From Candidatus Kuenenia stuttgartensis (GTDB lineage: Bacteria > Pseudomonadota > Alphaproteobacteria > SMXS01), in contig CALQFM020000027.1 in assembly GCA_943329845.2 (NCBI GenBank), positions 1-47,678 of the forward strand: DNA of 47,678 bases, read 5' to 3'. Numbering within the stretch: the first letter of the stretch is position 1; every line of letters starts with the position of its first letter. The notes below the pieces were generated by a model, which worked only from the letters and a program-made list of their open reading frames with translations, was not told the origin of the DNA and did no database searches. Of the stretch, positions 16,598 through 25,160 are shown one piece after another. Position numbers and translations under genes: made by a program.

Positions 16598-17893
16598 GTG
16601 ACCGACGTCGAAGTGAACCGCATGGCCGACCCCATCCGGCCCGACTCTCCCGATCAGGTGAATCTCCTCGACGTCGAAACCCAGGAATGTCCGTACCACG
16701 CCTACAAGGTGCTGCGCGACGCCGCGCCGATCTGGAAGGACCCGGTCACCGGCTTCTACACCGTCACCCGCTATGAAGATCTGCGCCAGGTGCTGATGGA
16801 TACGGAGGCGTTCTCCAGCGACCGGAGCGTCGAGGACACCCGCATCAACACCGAGCGCGCACAGCGCATGAAGAAGCTCTATGAGGAAAAGGGCTGGCTG
16901 CCCGCCGCGACCCTCGCCGCCCGTGACGATCCGGACCACCGCGCGCTGCGCAACCTGTTCGACAAGACCTTCCGCGCCGGCAAGATCAAGGAGCTGGACG
17001 GCGATGTCGAGGCGCTGGCCTACCGGCTGATCGACGACTTCATCGCCGACGGCCACTGCGACTGGGTGCGCCAGTTTGCCGTGCCGCTGCCGCTGATCAT
17101 CATCGGCCGCCAGATGGGCGCCAAAGAAGAAGACATCTGGCAGATCAAGGCGTGGACCGACGCCTGGGTGAAGCGCCTCGGCATGATGCAGACCGAGGAG
17201 GAAGAGCGCTGGTCCGTCGAGATGGAGCTGCAGCAGCAGCACTATTTCCAGCCGATCATCGAGAAGCTGCGCCTCGAGCCCAACGACAGCCTGCTGTCGG
17301 ACCTGGTCAACACCTTCATCCCCGAATGGGGCCGCACGCTGAACAACAACGAGCTGCAGGCCGAACTCACCGGCGACACCTTCGTCGGCGGCTCCGAGAC
17401 CAGCACCAACGCGCTGTCGGCCGGCATCATGCTACTGGCCGAGGACAAAGACAGCTGGGTCAAGCTGAAATCGGACCCGGACAAGTACCTGAAAACCTTC
17501 TGCGAGGAGGTGCTGCGCCTGGAAGGCCCGGTGCAGGGCCTGTTCCGCGTCGCCGCCCGCGACATCGAGATGCACGGCGTCACCATCCCGAAGGGTGCCA
17601 TCATCAACACCCGCTATGCCGCCGCCAACCGCGACGAGCGCCATTTCGACAATCCGGACAAGCTGGACCTGGACCGCAAGAACGCCGGCAGCCATCTGGC
17701 GTTCGGCTCGGGCATCCATCATTGCCTGGGCGCGCCGCTGGCCCGCCGCGAGCTGTTCTGGGGCTTCAAGGCGTTCGTCGACAAAATCGAAGACTTCTGG
17801 CTGGCGCCGGGCCGCAACAACCTGCGCCACCAGCCGAACTTCTGCCTGCGGGCGCTCAAGGAACTGCATATCGAATTCACGCCTAGAAAATAG
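16598..17893 (+). CDS. Cytochrome P450
   Basis: GTG 16598 (431 residues) is chosen because GAGGAGAGA precedes it and bacterial P450s have this length. The oxygen-binding I helix reads GDTFVGGSETSTNA with Glu267-Thr268; the K-helix ExxR is EEVLR; the haem loop FGSGIHHCLGAPLA supplies the thiolate Cys376. The protein has no membrane anchor, so it is a soluble class I enzyme needing ferredoxin and a reductase, neither of which is in the window. Neighbours (AhpD-like protein 11 bases downstream, divergent EthD pair and acyl-CoA ligase) suggest hydroxylation in a degradation pathway for a hydrophobic compound. Confidence 0.95.
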   Translation: MTDVEVNRMADPIRPDSPDQVNLLDVETQECPYHAYKVLRDAAPIWKDPVTGFYTVTRYEDLRQVLMDTEAFSSDRSVEDTRINTERAQRMKKLYEEKGWLPAATLAARDDPDHRALRNLFDKTFRAGKIKELDGDVEALAYRLIDDFIADGHCDWVRQFAVPLPLIIIGRQMGAKEEDIWQIKAWTDAWVKRLGMMQTEEEERWSVEMELQQQHYFQPIIEKLRLEPNDSLLSDLVNTFIPEWGRTLNNNELQAELTGDTFVGGSETSTNALSAGIMLLAEDKDSWVKLKSDPDKYLKTFCEEVLRLEGPVQGLFRVAARDIEMHGVTIPKGAIINTRYAAANRDERHFDNPDKLDLDRKNAGSHLAFGSGIHHCLGAPLARRELFWGFKAFVDKIEDFWLAPGRNNLRHQPNFCLRALKELHIEFTPRK

Positions 17894-17904
17894 GAGCCGA
17901 ACCA

Positions 17905-18495
17905 ATGACCCGAGTTGCCAAGGTGGAGATCGAGAACTGGGATCCGGAACTGCGCGCCATGACCCGCGCCGACGAGGCGACGCCGCTGGAGCAGGGCCTG
18001 ATGCGCATCTTCGCCAACGTGCCCGAACTGGCGAAGGCTTTCGTCGGCTTTGGCGGCGCCATGAAGCGCACCCGCACCCTGTCGCCCCGGCTGGTCGAGC
18101 TGGTGCGCCTGCGGGTGGCATTCCACAACCAGTGCCGGTCGTGCATGGCCATCCGCTACACCGAGGCCGCCAATGACGGTGTCACCGAGGACCTGGTCTG
18201 CTCGCTGGAGCGCCCGGCGCAGGCAACCAACCTGACCGACGCCGAAAAGGCCGCCATCGACTATGGCGAGCGCTTCGCCACCAACCACCTGTCGATCGAC
18301 GACGCGGTCTACGACAATCTGCGCAAGCACTTCACCGAGGCGCAGATCGTCGAGCTGGGCACCACCGTGGCGTTCTTCGTCGGCTTCGGACGCCTCGCCG
18401 CCACCTGGCACATGGTCGAGGAACTGCCCAAGACCTTCCAGGAGAGCAAGGACGTCATCGCCCCTTGGAAGCAGGAAGCCATTCTGGTCCGCTAA
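17905..18495 (+). CDS. Carboxymuconolactone decarboxylase/AhpD-like protein
   Basis: The 196-residue protein has the AhpD fold signature: helical PRLVELVRLRVAFHNQCRSCMAIR with the redox pair Cys77 and Cys80, followed by the typical LTDAEKAAIDYGERF stretch. The CxxC points to the AhpD-like thiol-reductase or peroxidase-helper branch rather than to true lactone decarboxylase. It starts 11 bases after the P450 stop and is surely co-transcribed, so it may manage peroxide or thiol stress from P450 turnover or act on the product. The function is uncertain. Confidence 0.87.
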   Translation: MTRVAKVEIENWDPELRAMTRADEATPLEQGLMRIFANVPELAKAFVGFGGAMKRTRTLSPRLVELVRLRVAFHNQCRSCMAIRYTEAANDGVTEDLVCSLERPAQATNLTDAEKAAIDYGERFATNHLSIDDAVYDNLRKHFTEAQIVELGTTVAFFVGFGRLAATWHMVEELPKTFQESKDVIAPWKQEAILVR

Positions 18496-18506
18496 AGCTT
18501 TCTTCC

Positions 18507-18538
18507 GTCCTTGCGAGCCGCGCTTCGCTCGCAAGGAC
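18507..18538. terminator. Bidirectional hairpin between convergent genes
   Basis: GTCCTTGCGAGC (18507-18518) pairs perfectly with 18527-18538. A weaker outer pairing TTCTTC/GAAGAA flanks it. It sits between the AhpD-like gene (plus) and galE (minus). There is no long T tract, so it may be a factor-assisted terminator or a dispersed palindrome of REP type. Confidence 0.55.
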
Positions 18539-18553
18539 GCTCGAAGAAGGGCT

Positions 18554-19540
18554 CTAACCCAGCCCGATCCGCTTGCGTTCCCAGTCCAGCGCGGTCCTGA
18601 CGATCAGTTCCAGGTCGTCGTGCTCGGGTTGCCAGCCCAGCAGGCCGCGGATGCGGCCGGCCTCGGCGACCAGTTCGGCCACGTCGCCGGCGCGCCTCGG
18701 CGCCATTTCGACGGGTATCTTGCGGTTCGATACACGCTCGAGCGCGGCGATCACCTGCTTTACCGAGCTGCCCTTGCCGTAGCCGCAGTTGAGTACCTGG
18801 CTGTCGCCGCCGCCGCGCAGATAGTCGAGCGCCTTGACATGGGCGTTGGCCAGGTCGACCACGTGGATGTAGTCGCGGACGCCGGTGCCGTCGTCGGTCG
18901 GATAGTCGCCGCCGAAGATCGACAGCTTGTCCCGCTGGCCGGTCAGCACCTCGACCGCCAGCTTGATCAGGTGGGTGGCGTTCTTCGACGCCTGGCCGCG
19001 CCGTGCCTTCAGGTCCGCGCCCGCCACGTTGAAATAGCGCAGCGCCACGTAACGCAGGCCGTGGGCCGCCGCCGTGTCGCGCAGCATCCATTCGGTCATC
19101 AGCTTGGACGACCCATAGGGCGAGATCGGCAATGTGGGCGCATTCTCGGGCACCGGCACCAGCGTCGTCTCGCCATAGACCGCCGCCGTCGACGAAAAGA
19201 TGAACCTGCCGATACCGTGCTCGACGCACGCCTGCAGCAGGCCGTGGGTGTTCAGCGTGTTGTTGCGGTAGTAGCCCAGCGGATCGGCGACGGATTCCGG
19301 CACCACGATCGAGCCGGCAAAATGCAGCACCGCATCGATCCCGCCGCCCAGGATTTCCCCCAGCAAGGCTTGATCGGCGAGGTCGCCCTCGATAAACCGC
19401 GCGCCGTCGGGCGCCATGGCGCGATCGCCGTTCGACAGGTTGTCGAGGATGACGACATCGTTCCCGGCATCGAGCAGCCGCTGCGCCGTGTGGCTGCCGA
19501 TGTAACCCGCGCCGCCGGTGACCAGAACCCTGCCGTTCAT
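18554..19540 (-). CDS. galE: UDP-glucose 4-epimerase
   Basis: ATG 19540 follows GGGGAACAGC and gives 328 residues. The NAD-binding motif TGGAGYIGSH is at residues 8-17; the catalytic SSTAAVYG (Ser117/Thr118) and YGSSK (Tyr142, Lys146) are intact; YFNVAGAD and GGDYPTDDGTGVRDYIHV are typical of GalE. It interconverts UDP-glucose and UDP-galactose in the cytosol, providing donor sugar. It is divergent from the outer-membrane barrel gene that opens the exopolysaccharide locus, so galactose or a derivative in the polymer is likely. Confidence 0.93.
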   Translation of the reverse strand: MNGRVLVTGGAGYIGSHTAQRLLDAGNDVVILDNLSNGDRAMAPDGARFIEGDLADQALLGEILGGGIDAVLHFAGSIVVPESVADPLGYYRNNTLNTHGLLQACVEHGIGRFIFSSTAAVYGETTLVPVPENAPTLPISPYGSSKLMTEWMLRDTAAAHGLRYVALRYFNVAGADLKARRGQASKNATHLIKLAVEVLTGQRDKLSIFGGDYPTDDGTGVRDYIHVVDLANAHVKALDYLRGGGDSQVLNCGYGKGSSVKQVIAALERVSNRKIPVEMAPRRAGDVAELVAEAGRIRGLLGWQPEHDDLELIVRTALDWERKRIGLG

Positions 19541-19598
19541 GCTGTTCCCCGTAGATGAATCTGTGTACCCATGTGCCGAAGACGTGGCGAGGTGCCGT

Positions 19599-19608
19599 GA
19601 CATATGTC
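19599..19608. promoter_or_regulatory. Palindrome in the divergent galE/EPS control region
   Basis: GACATATGTC is a perfect 10-bp palindrome within an AT-richer patch between galE and the EPS barrel gene. It could be an operator or simply chance. No clear sigma-70 promoter pair was recognised beside it. Confidence 0.25.
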
Positions 19609-19775
19609 GCGGAATCAAATATGTATCGTAACAACGAACACTGCCGCTAGCATGGTTCGTCAGGGCCAGCGTGAGATCGGGCGCGTCTAGAGGGCGCGTC
19701 CTGATGCAGCCAGACGGAACCCAAGGGGGATTCCGCGGACCTGACGTCAGCCGGTGGTGGGCAAGGGGGTCCAGA

Positions 19776-21074
19776 ATGTCGACAGCGGCTAGGTTTTGCA
19801 TGGCGACGGCGATAGCCGCGGGCGCTCGCGCGGCTGTTCTCGTCTCGACCATGGCGGCGGGCCTCGCGTTCTGTGCGCCCGCCGGAGCCGTGGAGTTCGG
19901 CAGGGCGGTAATTGGCAATACCGTGCAAGGCCGTGTGCACCAGGAATACGAGCCCATCGGGATTAGGGCCGGCAGTTTCATGTTCTTCCCGAGTATCGAT
20001 CTGCGCGGCGAGTATTCCGACAACATCTATGCCACGACGGGTGCCAAGGTTGACGACTTCATCTTCGGTATCCGGCCGCAGATAAGCGGTCGGTCGCTGT
20101 GGAAGCGCCATTCGCTGCGCATGTCGGCCTTTGGGAACTTCGGTCTCTATGCGGACAACCCAGACGAGAATTTCAATGATGCGGGTGTCAACACCGACGC
20201 CACCATCGACATTGCCGAGAACAGCCAGATTACCGCCAGACTGGCGGCGACGCGCGACCACGAGCGGCGCGATTCTCCCGACGATGCGCGCGGCATCAAT
20301 CCGACGATCTACTACCGGATCACCCCGGAGCTGAAGTTCGACCAGCGGATCAACCGCGTCGCGCTGAGACTCAGGGCATCGGCCGACTACATCGACTTCA
20401 ATGACGTCGCAACCGGCACCGGTACCATCCTCAACGAGGACGACCGCGACCGCCTGACCTGGGTGCTGGAGGGGCGCGCCGGCTACGACGTGTCCCGGAA
20501 CGTGCAGCTCTATGTGAGCGCGCTGACCGACCACCGCACCTACGACGAGCAGTTCGACGATGACGGTGTCGAGAGGGATTCCAACGGTTTCGGCGTGTTC
20601 GGCGGCATCATCGTCGACCTCGCCGGCACGCTTTCGGCCGAGGCCTATGTCGGCTACCGGCGACAGTCATTCGCCGATGCATCGCTGGTCAACGTCAGTG
20701 GCGTGGCCGGCGGCCTCAACCTGATCTGGGCGCCGACAAAGCTCACGACCGTCACCCTGACCGGTGAACGTACTGTCGAGGAGACCACGCTGACGGGCAG
20801 CACGGCTTCGCTCAATACCGCCTTCGACGTTTCCATCGATCACGAACTGCGCCGCAATCTCGTCATCACCGTGTCCGCTGGCTACCTGAACCGGCACTAC
20901 GAGGGCATCGCGCGCGACGACGACAATTGGCGGGGAAGCATCGCGGTGCAGTACCTCATCAGCCGCCACTTCCGGTTGCGGTGCGGGTACAGCTACAATG
21001 CGCGCAGCTCGAACGTGCCCGGCACCGCCTACGACACCAACTCTGCTTATGTGAATCTCCATGTGGACTACTAA
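19776..21074 (+). CDS. Outer-membrane beta-barrel protein of the EPS export locus (BBP2-like)
   Basis: ATG 19776 lies behind CAAGGGGG; the 432-residue product starts with a long signal peptide ending near APAGA (about residue 36). The mature part has alternating-hydrophobicity strands rich in Tyr, Asp and Asn (FFPSIDLRGEYSDNIYAT, VGYRRQSF, SAGYLNRHYEG, RCGYSYNARSS) and ends in VNLHVDY with a terminal aromatic, as outer-membrane barrels do. It matches the putative beta-barrel porin 2 type that accompanies Wza genes. It nearly touches the OPX gene downstream, so the two probably form the outer-membrane exit for the polymer. Confidence 0.82.
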   Translation: MSTAARFCMATAIAAGARAAVLVSTMAAGLAFCAPAGAVEFGRAVIGNTVQGRVHQEYEPIGIRAGSFMFFPSIDLRGEYSDNIYATTGAKVDDFIFGIRPQISGRSLWKRHSLRMSAFGNFGLYADNPDENFNDAGVNTDATIDIAENSQITARLAATRDHERRDSPDDARGINPTIYYRITPELKFDQRINRVALRLRASADYIDFNDVATGTGTILNEDDRDRLTWVLEGRAGYDVSRNVQLYVSALTDHRTYDEQFDDDGVERDSNGFGVFGGIIVDLAGTLSAEAYVGYRRQSFADASLVNVSGVAGGLNLIWAPTKLTTVTLTGERTVEETTLTGSTASLNTAFDVSIDHELRRNLVITVSAGYLNRHYEGIARDDDNWRGSIAVQYLISRHFRLRCGYSYNARSSNVPGTAYDTNSAYVNLHVDY

Positions 21075-21093
21075 CAATATACGGACGCCTCGC

Positions 21094-21642
21094 ATGCCGC
21101 ACCGCCTGCTGCTGATCGCCGCCGCGCTCGCCCTGGCGCTTGCCGGATTCGCGCGGCCGGTCGATGCGGAGACTGTCGACCGGCAGCAATATCTGCTCGG
21201 CCCGGGCGACCAGATCCGTCTGACCGTGTTCGGCGAGAACGATCTGTCGGGTGAGTTCAAGGTCGGTGACGACGGTACGGTGGCATTGCCGCTGCTCGGT
21301 CAGATTCCGGCCGAGGGGCAGACCCCGGGGCAACTGGAGAAGCTCATCGCCCAGAGGCTGCAGCCCGACTATGTGCGCAATCCGCAAGTCAGCGTCGAGG
21401 TGATGACCTACCGGCCGTTCTTCATCATCGGCGAGGTCAACAGGCCCGGCAGCTATCCCTACCAGAGCGGCATGACCGCGCTGGAGGCGGTGGCGCTCGC
21501 CGGCGGCTTCACCTATCGCGCCAAGACCGAGCAGGTTCTGATCAAGCGGACGGTGGGCAACAACGCGCAGGAAAACCTGCTGCCCATCGAAACGGCGGTC
21601 ATGCCCGGCGACGTCATCAAGATCCGCGAACGGTATTTCTGA
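21094..21642 (+). CDS. Short polysaccharide export protein (Wza/GumB-like OPX)
   Basis: The mature protein starts after a signal peptide (MPHRLLLIAAALALALAGF, cleavage near VDA); ATG 21061, overlapping the previous gene, is an alternative start. A Poly_export domain (YLLGPGDQIRLTVFGENDLSGEFKVGDDGTV) is followed by one SLBB domain (FFIIGEVNRPGSYPY to VLIKR). At about 183 residues it lacks the C-terminal helix that forms the outer-membrane pore in E. coli Wza, and there is no lipobox Cys. Such short OPX proteins need a separate barrel, and one is encoded directly upstream. Confidence 0.92.
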   Translation: MPHRLLLIAAALALALAGFARPVDAETVDRQQYLLGPGDQIRLTVFGENDLSGEFKVGDDGTVALPLLGQIPAEGQTPGQLEKLIAQRLQPDYVRNPQVSVEVMTYRPFFIIGEVNRPGSYPYQSGMTALEAVALAGGFTYRAKTEQVLIKRTVGNNAQENLLPIETAVMPGDVIKIRERYF

Positions 21643-21778
21643 CCATGACAGCCTGTCCGGTCGGCCCCCGCCACCGTCGTCGCGATCAGTCCGCACGCCG
21701 CGTGCCGGCGCGCTCTCGCAGTCAAACAATGCGCCGTGACCTGACGGGCCGGCGCGGAACCAAGGTATCGTCGAGCTG

Positions 21779-23986
21779 ATGAACGAGCAGTCCGAGACAA
21801 GACGCCGCAGCCTGCTGTCATTGTATGGTATGTGGGGTGGGCAAAACCAGGAAGAGGCGGCGTTCCGCGACCTGTTCAGCCTGCTCTGGCGCCGGCGCTG
21901 GGTCGTCGCGGCGACCATGGCCGTGATCTGCGCGGGGACGGTCATCGGGCTGATGATGACCACGCCGAAATACCAGTCGACGGCCCTGATCCTGATCGAG
22001 CCACGCGTCAACCGGGTCGCCGAAACCACCTCGGTGCTGTCGAACCTGCCGGCCGACTTCGAGACCGTACAGACCGAGTTGGAGGTCATCACCTCCTACG
22101 GCCTGCTCAACAAGGTGGCGCGCGACCTCTACCTGATCAAGGATCCGGAGTTCAACAGCAGCCTCAAGCCGGTCTGGTTCGGCAGGCGGATCCTGAACAA
22201 TCTCTTCTCGAGCGAAGGTCCTCCGCCAACGCAGGAGCAGCTCGAACGCGACGCGACCAACACCCTGCTTGCGTCGACGGCCGCCAGCAGCAGCGGCCGC
22301 AGTCGCGTGGTGTCGCTGACCGTCGAGGCGGAGTCTCCCGCCAAGGCGGCCAAGCTGGCCAACGCCGTCTCCGACGCGTATCTGGTGTCGCAGCTCGACG
22401 CCAAGTTCGAGGCGACGCAACGCACATCGATCTGGCTCAACAAGCGGCTTCGCGAGCTCAAGGAGCAGGTCCGAGCCTCCGAACAGGCGGTGGAGCAATA
22501 CCGTCAGGAAGCCGGACTGATCGAGGGAAAGAATTCCTCGCTGTCCACCGCCGACCAGATGATGTCGCTGAACAACCAGATCGTGCTGGCGGGCACCCAG
22601 CGCGCCGAGGCCGAAGCCCGGCTGTCCAGCGTGCGTTCGGTCATGGGCAACCCGGAAGCCATGAGTTCGGTTTCGGTGATCATGGGCAACGACATGATCC
22701 AGCGCCTGAAGGGCGAGGAAGCCACGATCCGCCGCAACGTGGCGTCGCTCAGCCAGCGCTACGGACCCAAGCATCCGCAGATCCTCCAGGCCGAAGTCGA
22801 GCTGGCCGACATCCAGCAGAAGATGAACCTCGAGACGTCGAAGATCGTGGCCTCGCTGGAAAGCGACGTCGCCATGGCGCGGTCCCGCGAGAACTCCCTG
22901 ATCGGCGCCCAGAACCGGCTCGAGTCCAACATGTCGAGCCAGAACCAGCGCGGCATCAAGCTGCGCGAGCTGACGCGCGAATCCGAAGCCAACAGGGCCT
23001 TGATGGAAACGTTCCTGGGGCGCTTCAAGGAACTGAGCGACCAGAGCAACATGCAGACAACGGACGCCCGGGTGATTTCGCGGGCGCAGCCTCCCGCCTC
23101 GCCCAGCTCGCCCCAGACGCGCTTTATCCTTTTGCTTGCGCTGATGGCCTCCGCGGGCATCGGCATCGCCCTCGCGGTGGTGGTGGAACGGCTCGACAGC
23201 GGTGTTCGTACCGGACGCGACATCGAACGCTGGACCGGCCTGTCGGTGCTGACCATCGTGCCCGAACTGAAGGGCAAGGGCAGCCCGGCCAACAAGTCCA
23301 TGCAGGTCGTCACCGCGCCCATGTCCCGCTATACGGAGAGCTACCGGAACCTGCTCGTGGCGCTGAATCTGTCCAATGTGGACAATCCGCCCAAGATCAT
23401 CGCGGTCACCTCGGCCAATCCCTCGGAAGGCAAGACCATCACCAGTATCTCGATGGCGGCCGCGGCGGCGGCGACCGGCAAACGGGTGTTGATCCTGGAT
23501 TGCGATCTCCGGCGGCCGCGGCTGCACCAGGAGCTGGGCGTATCGCGCGGTCCGGGTCTCGTCGATTACCTGGCCGGCCAGGCCGAACTCGAAGCCGTCA
23601 TGCGCACGGACGAGCGCTACAACTTGCAGTACATCACGGCGGGTAGTGAGACCCAGAACGTGCTGAGCCTGATCGAGTCCCAGAAGCTGCGGGCGCTGCT
23701 GACCCAGATGAAGCCGCATTTCGGACTGATCGTCGTCGATACGCCGCCGCTGCTGGCGGTCGCCGACGCCAAGGTGCTCGCCGAGCGCTGCGATTCCGTG
23801 GTGTTCGCGGTACTCTGGGGCAAGACCTCGCGCAACACCCTGATCGATGGCCTCAAGCATCTCGAGGGCAACGCCGCGCCGGTGGCCGGCGTGGTCATGA
23901 CGCGCGCGGACATGGACCGGCTGTCATCCTATCAATACGGCACCTCGTATTACGGCAAGGCTTACAAGAGCTACTATTCGTCCTGA
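21779..23986 (+). CDS. Polysaccharide co-polymerase/tyrosine autokinase (Wzc-like)
   Basis: This 735-residue fusion has a Wzz-type N-terminus with a first membrane helix (WVVAATMAVICAGTVIGLMM), a long periplasmic coiled coil with a GNVR-type region (RGIKLRELTRESEANR), a second helix (FILLLALMASAGIGIALAVVV) and a cytosolic BY-kinase. Walker A SANPSEGKT (Lys552), Walker A' ILDCDLRRP and Walker B LIVVDTPPLL are intact. The tail YQYGTSYYGKAYKSYYSS carries seven tyrosines for autophosphorylation. It controls chain length and assembly of the Wzy-dependent export machine with the OPX protein 136 bases upstream. Confidence 0.95.
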   Translation: MNEQSETRRRSLLSLYGMWGGQNQEEAAFRDLFSLLWRRRWVVAATMAVICAGTVIGLMMTTPKYQSTALILIEPRVNRVAETTSVLSNLPADFETVQTELEVITSYGLLNKVARDLYLIKDPEFNSSLKPVWFGRRILNNLFSSEGPPPTQEQLERDATNTLLASTAASSSGRSRVVSLTVEAESPAKAAKLANAVSDAYLVSQLDAKFEATQRTSIWLNKRLRELKEQVRASEQAVEQYRQEAGLIEGKNSSLSTADQMMSLNNQIVLAGTQRAEAEARLSSVRSVMGNPEAMSSVSVIMGNDMIQRLKGEEATIRRNVASLSQRYGPKHPQILQAEVELADIQQKMNLETSKIVASLESDVAMARSRENSLIGAQNRLESNMSSQNQRGIKLRELTRESEANRALMETFLGRFKELSDQSNMQTTDARVISRAQPPASPSSPQTRFILLLALMASAGIGIALAVVVERLDSGVRTGRDIERWTGLSVLTIVPELKGKGSPANKSMQVVTAPMSRYTESYRNLLVALNLSNVDNPPKIIAVTSANPSEGKTITSISMAAAAAATGKRVLILDCDLRRPRLHQELGVSRGPGLVDYLAGQAELEAVMRTDERYNLQYITAGSETQNVLSLIESQKLRALLTQMKPHFGLIVVDTPPLLAVADAKVLAERCDSVVFAVLWGKTSRNTLIDGLKHLEGNAAPVAGVVMTRADMDRLSSYQYGTSYYGKAYKSYYSS

Positions 23987-24005
23987 CCGCCAAGGATCGA
24001 AGACA

Positions 24006-25160
24006 GTGTCCAGCGCTGTGAACGAGGTCTCGCGCGAGCCATTGACGGGCGGCCTCGATGTGCTGTTCGTCATGCCGCATTTCCGGGCCGGCGGTGCCGA
24101 GCGCGTCAGCCTGCTGCTCGCCAACGAGCTGGCGGCGCGGGGCGTTCGGGTGGGAATCGCGGCCTATGAGAAGAAGGGCGAGTTCCTCGACCGGATCGAT
24201 TCCCGGGTGCGTCTGGAGGAAATCGGCGGTTCCGGATGGTTCGCGGCGATCCTGCCGCTGTCGCGCCTGGTCCGGCGCAGCCGTCCTCGGGCGCTTGTCG
24301 GGGTCATGGTTTCGTGCAACGTGGCGGCCGTGGTGGCGGGGCGCCTCGCGCGGACCGGCGCCAGGATCGTCCTCACCGAGCATAACCAGGTGGACAAGAG
24401 CGCGGATTTCTTCGGCGGCAACAGCCGTTCCTACCGCGCGATCCCGTGGGTCTATCCGCACGCCGACACCATCGTCTGCGTCTCCGACGGGGTGCGGGAT
24501 TCACTGTGCCGCTATTCGGGCATGACGCCGGACAAGATGCGGGTGGTGCACAATCCCATCGTCTCCAGCGACCTGATCGACAAGGCCACGCAGCCTTGCC
24601 CTCACCCCTGGGCCAACGATCCCCAGGTGCCGTTGATCCTGGCGGTGGGCCGGCTGGCGACGGCCAAGAACTATCCCATGATGCTGCGGGCGTTCGCCAT
24701 CCTGCGCCGGCAGCGCCGTGCCCGGCTGCTCATCCTGGGGAACGGCCCGGTCCGTGACAGCCTGGCCGCGCTGGTCGACGAGCTCGGCGTCGCCGATGAG
24801 GTCGAGATGCATGGCTACACCAGCAATCCCTATGCCTTCATGTCGCGCGCCAGCCTGTTCGTGCTGTCGTCGTCCTGGGAAGGGTTCCCCACGGTGCTGG
24901 TGGAGGCGCTGGCCTGTGGCAGCCCGGTGGTCTCGACCGACTGCCCGAGCGGCCCGCGCGAAATCCTGGTCGATGGTAAACTGGGCGAACTGGCGCCGGT
25001 CGGCGACGAGGCGGCGCTTGCCAGCGCGATGATGCGCACGCTCGATGCGCCGCCGGACCGGGAGGCGCTGATGGCGCGCGGCCGCAGCTTCTCGGTCGAG
25101 CATGCGACCGACATCTACGCCCGCCTGCTGCTGGGCGAGACGGCGCAGGCCGCGCCATGA
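24006..25160 (+). CDS. GT4-family glycosyltransferase
   Basis: GTG 24006 follows AAGGATCG and gives 384 residues. The N-terminal motif LFVMPHFRAGGAERVSLLLANEL is typical of GT4 enzymes of EPS loci; VSDGVRDSL and LILAVGRLATAKNYPMML begin the donor-binding half, and SSWEGFPTVLVEALACGSPVV holds the E-x7-E residues. It should add one sugar of the repeat unit on the cytosolic face. It starts 19 bases behind the Wzc-like kinase, and its end overlaps the next gene by four bases (ATGA). Confidence 0.92.
   Translation: MSSAVNEVSREPLTGGLDVLFVMPHFRAGGAERVSLLLANELAARGVRVGIAAYEKKGEFLDRIDSRVRLEEIGGSGWFAAILPLSRLVRRSRPRALVGVMVSCNVAAVVAGRLARTGARIVLTEHNQVDKSADFFGGNSRSYRAIPWVYPHADTIVCVSDGVRDSLCRYSGMTPDKMRVVHNPIVSSDLIDKATQPCPHPWANDPQVPLILAVGRLATAKNYPMMLRAFAILRRQRRARLLILGNGPVRDSLAALVDELGVADEVEMHGYTSNPYAFMSRASLFVLSSSWEGFPTVLVEALACGSPVVSTDCPSGPREILVDGKLGELAPVGDEAALASAMMRTLDAPPDREALMARGRSFSVEHATDIYARLLLGETAQAAP

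Noticed and set aside
18507-18538. Perfect palindrome considered as an attachment site or IS end
   Set aside because: No integrase, transposase or direct repeats are nearby; its place between convergent genes fits a terminator better.
21818-23860. 680-codon minus-strand frame opposite the Wzc-like gene
   Set aside because: It is antisense to a well-supported kinase with Walker motifs and has no recognisable features.
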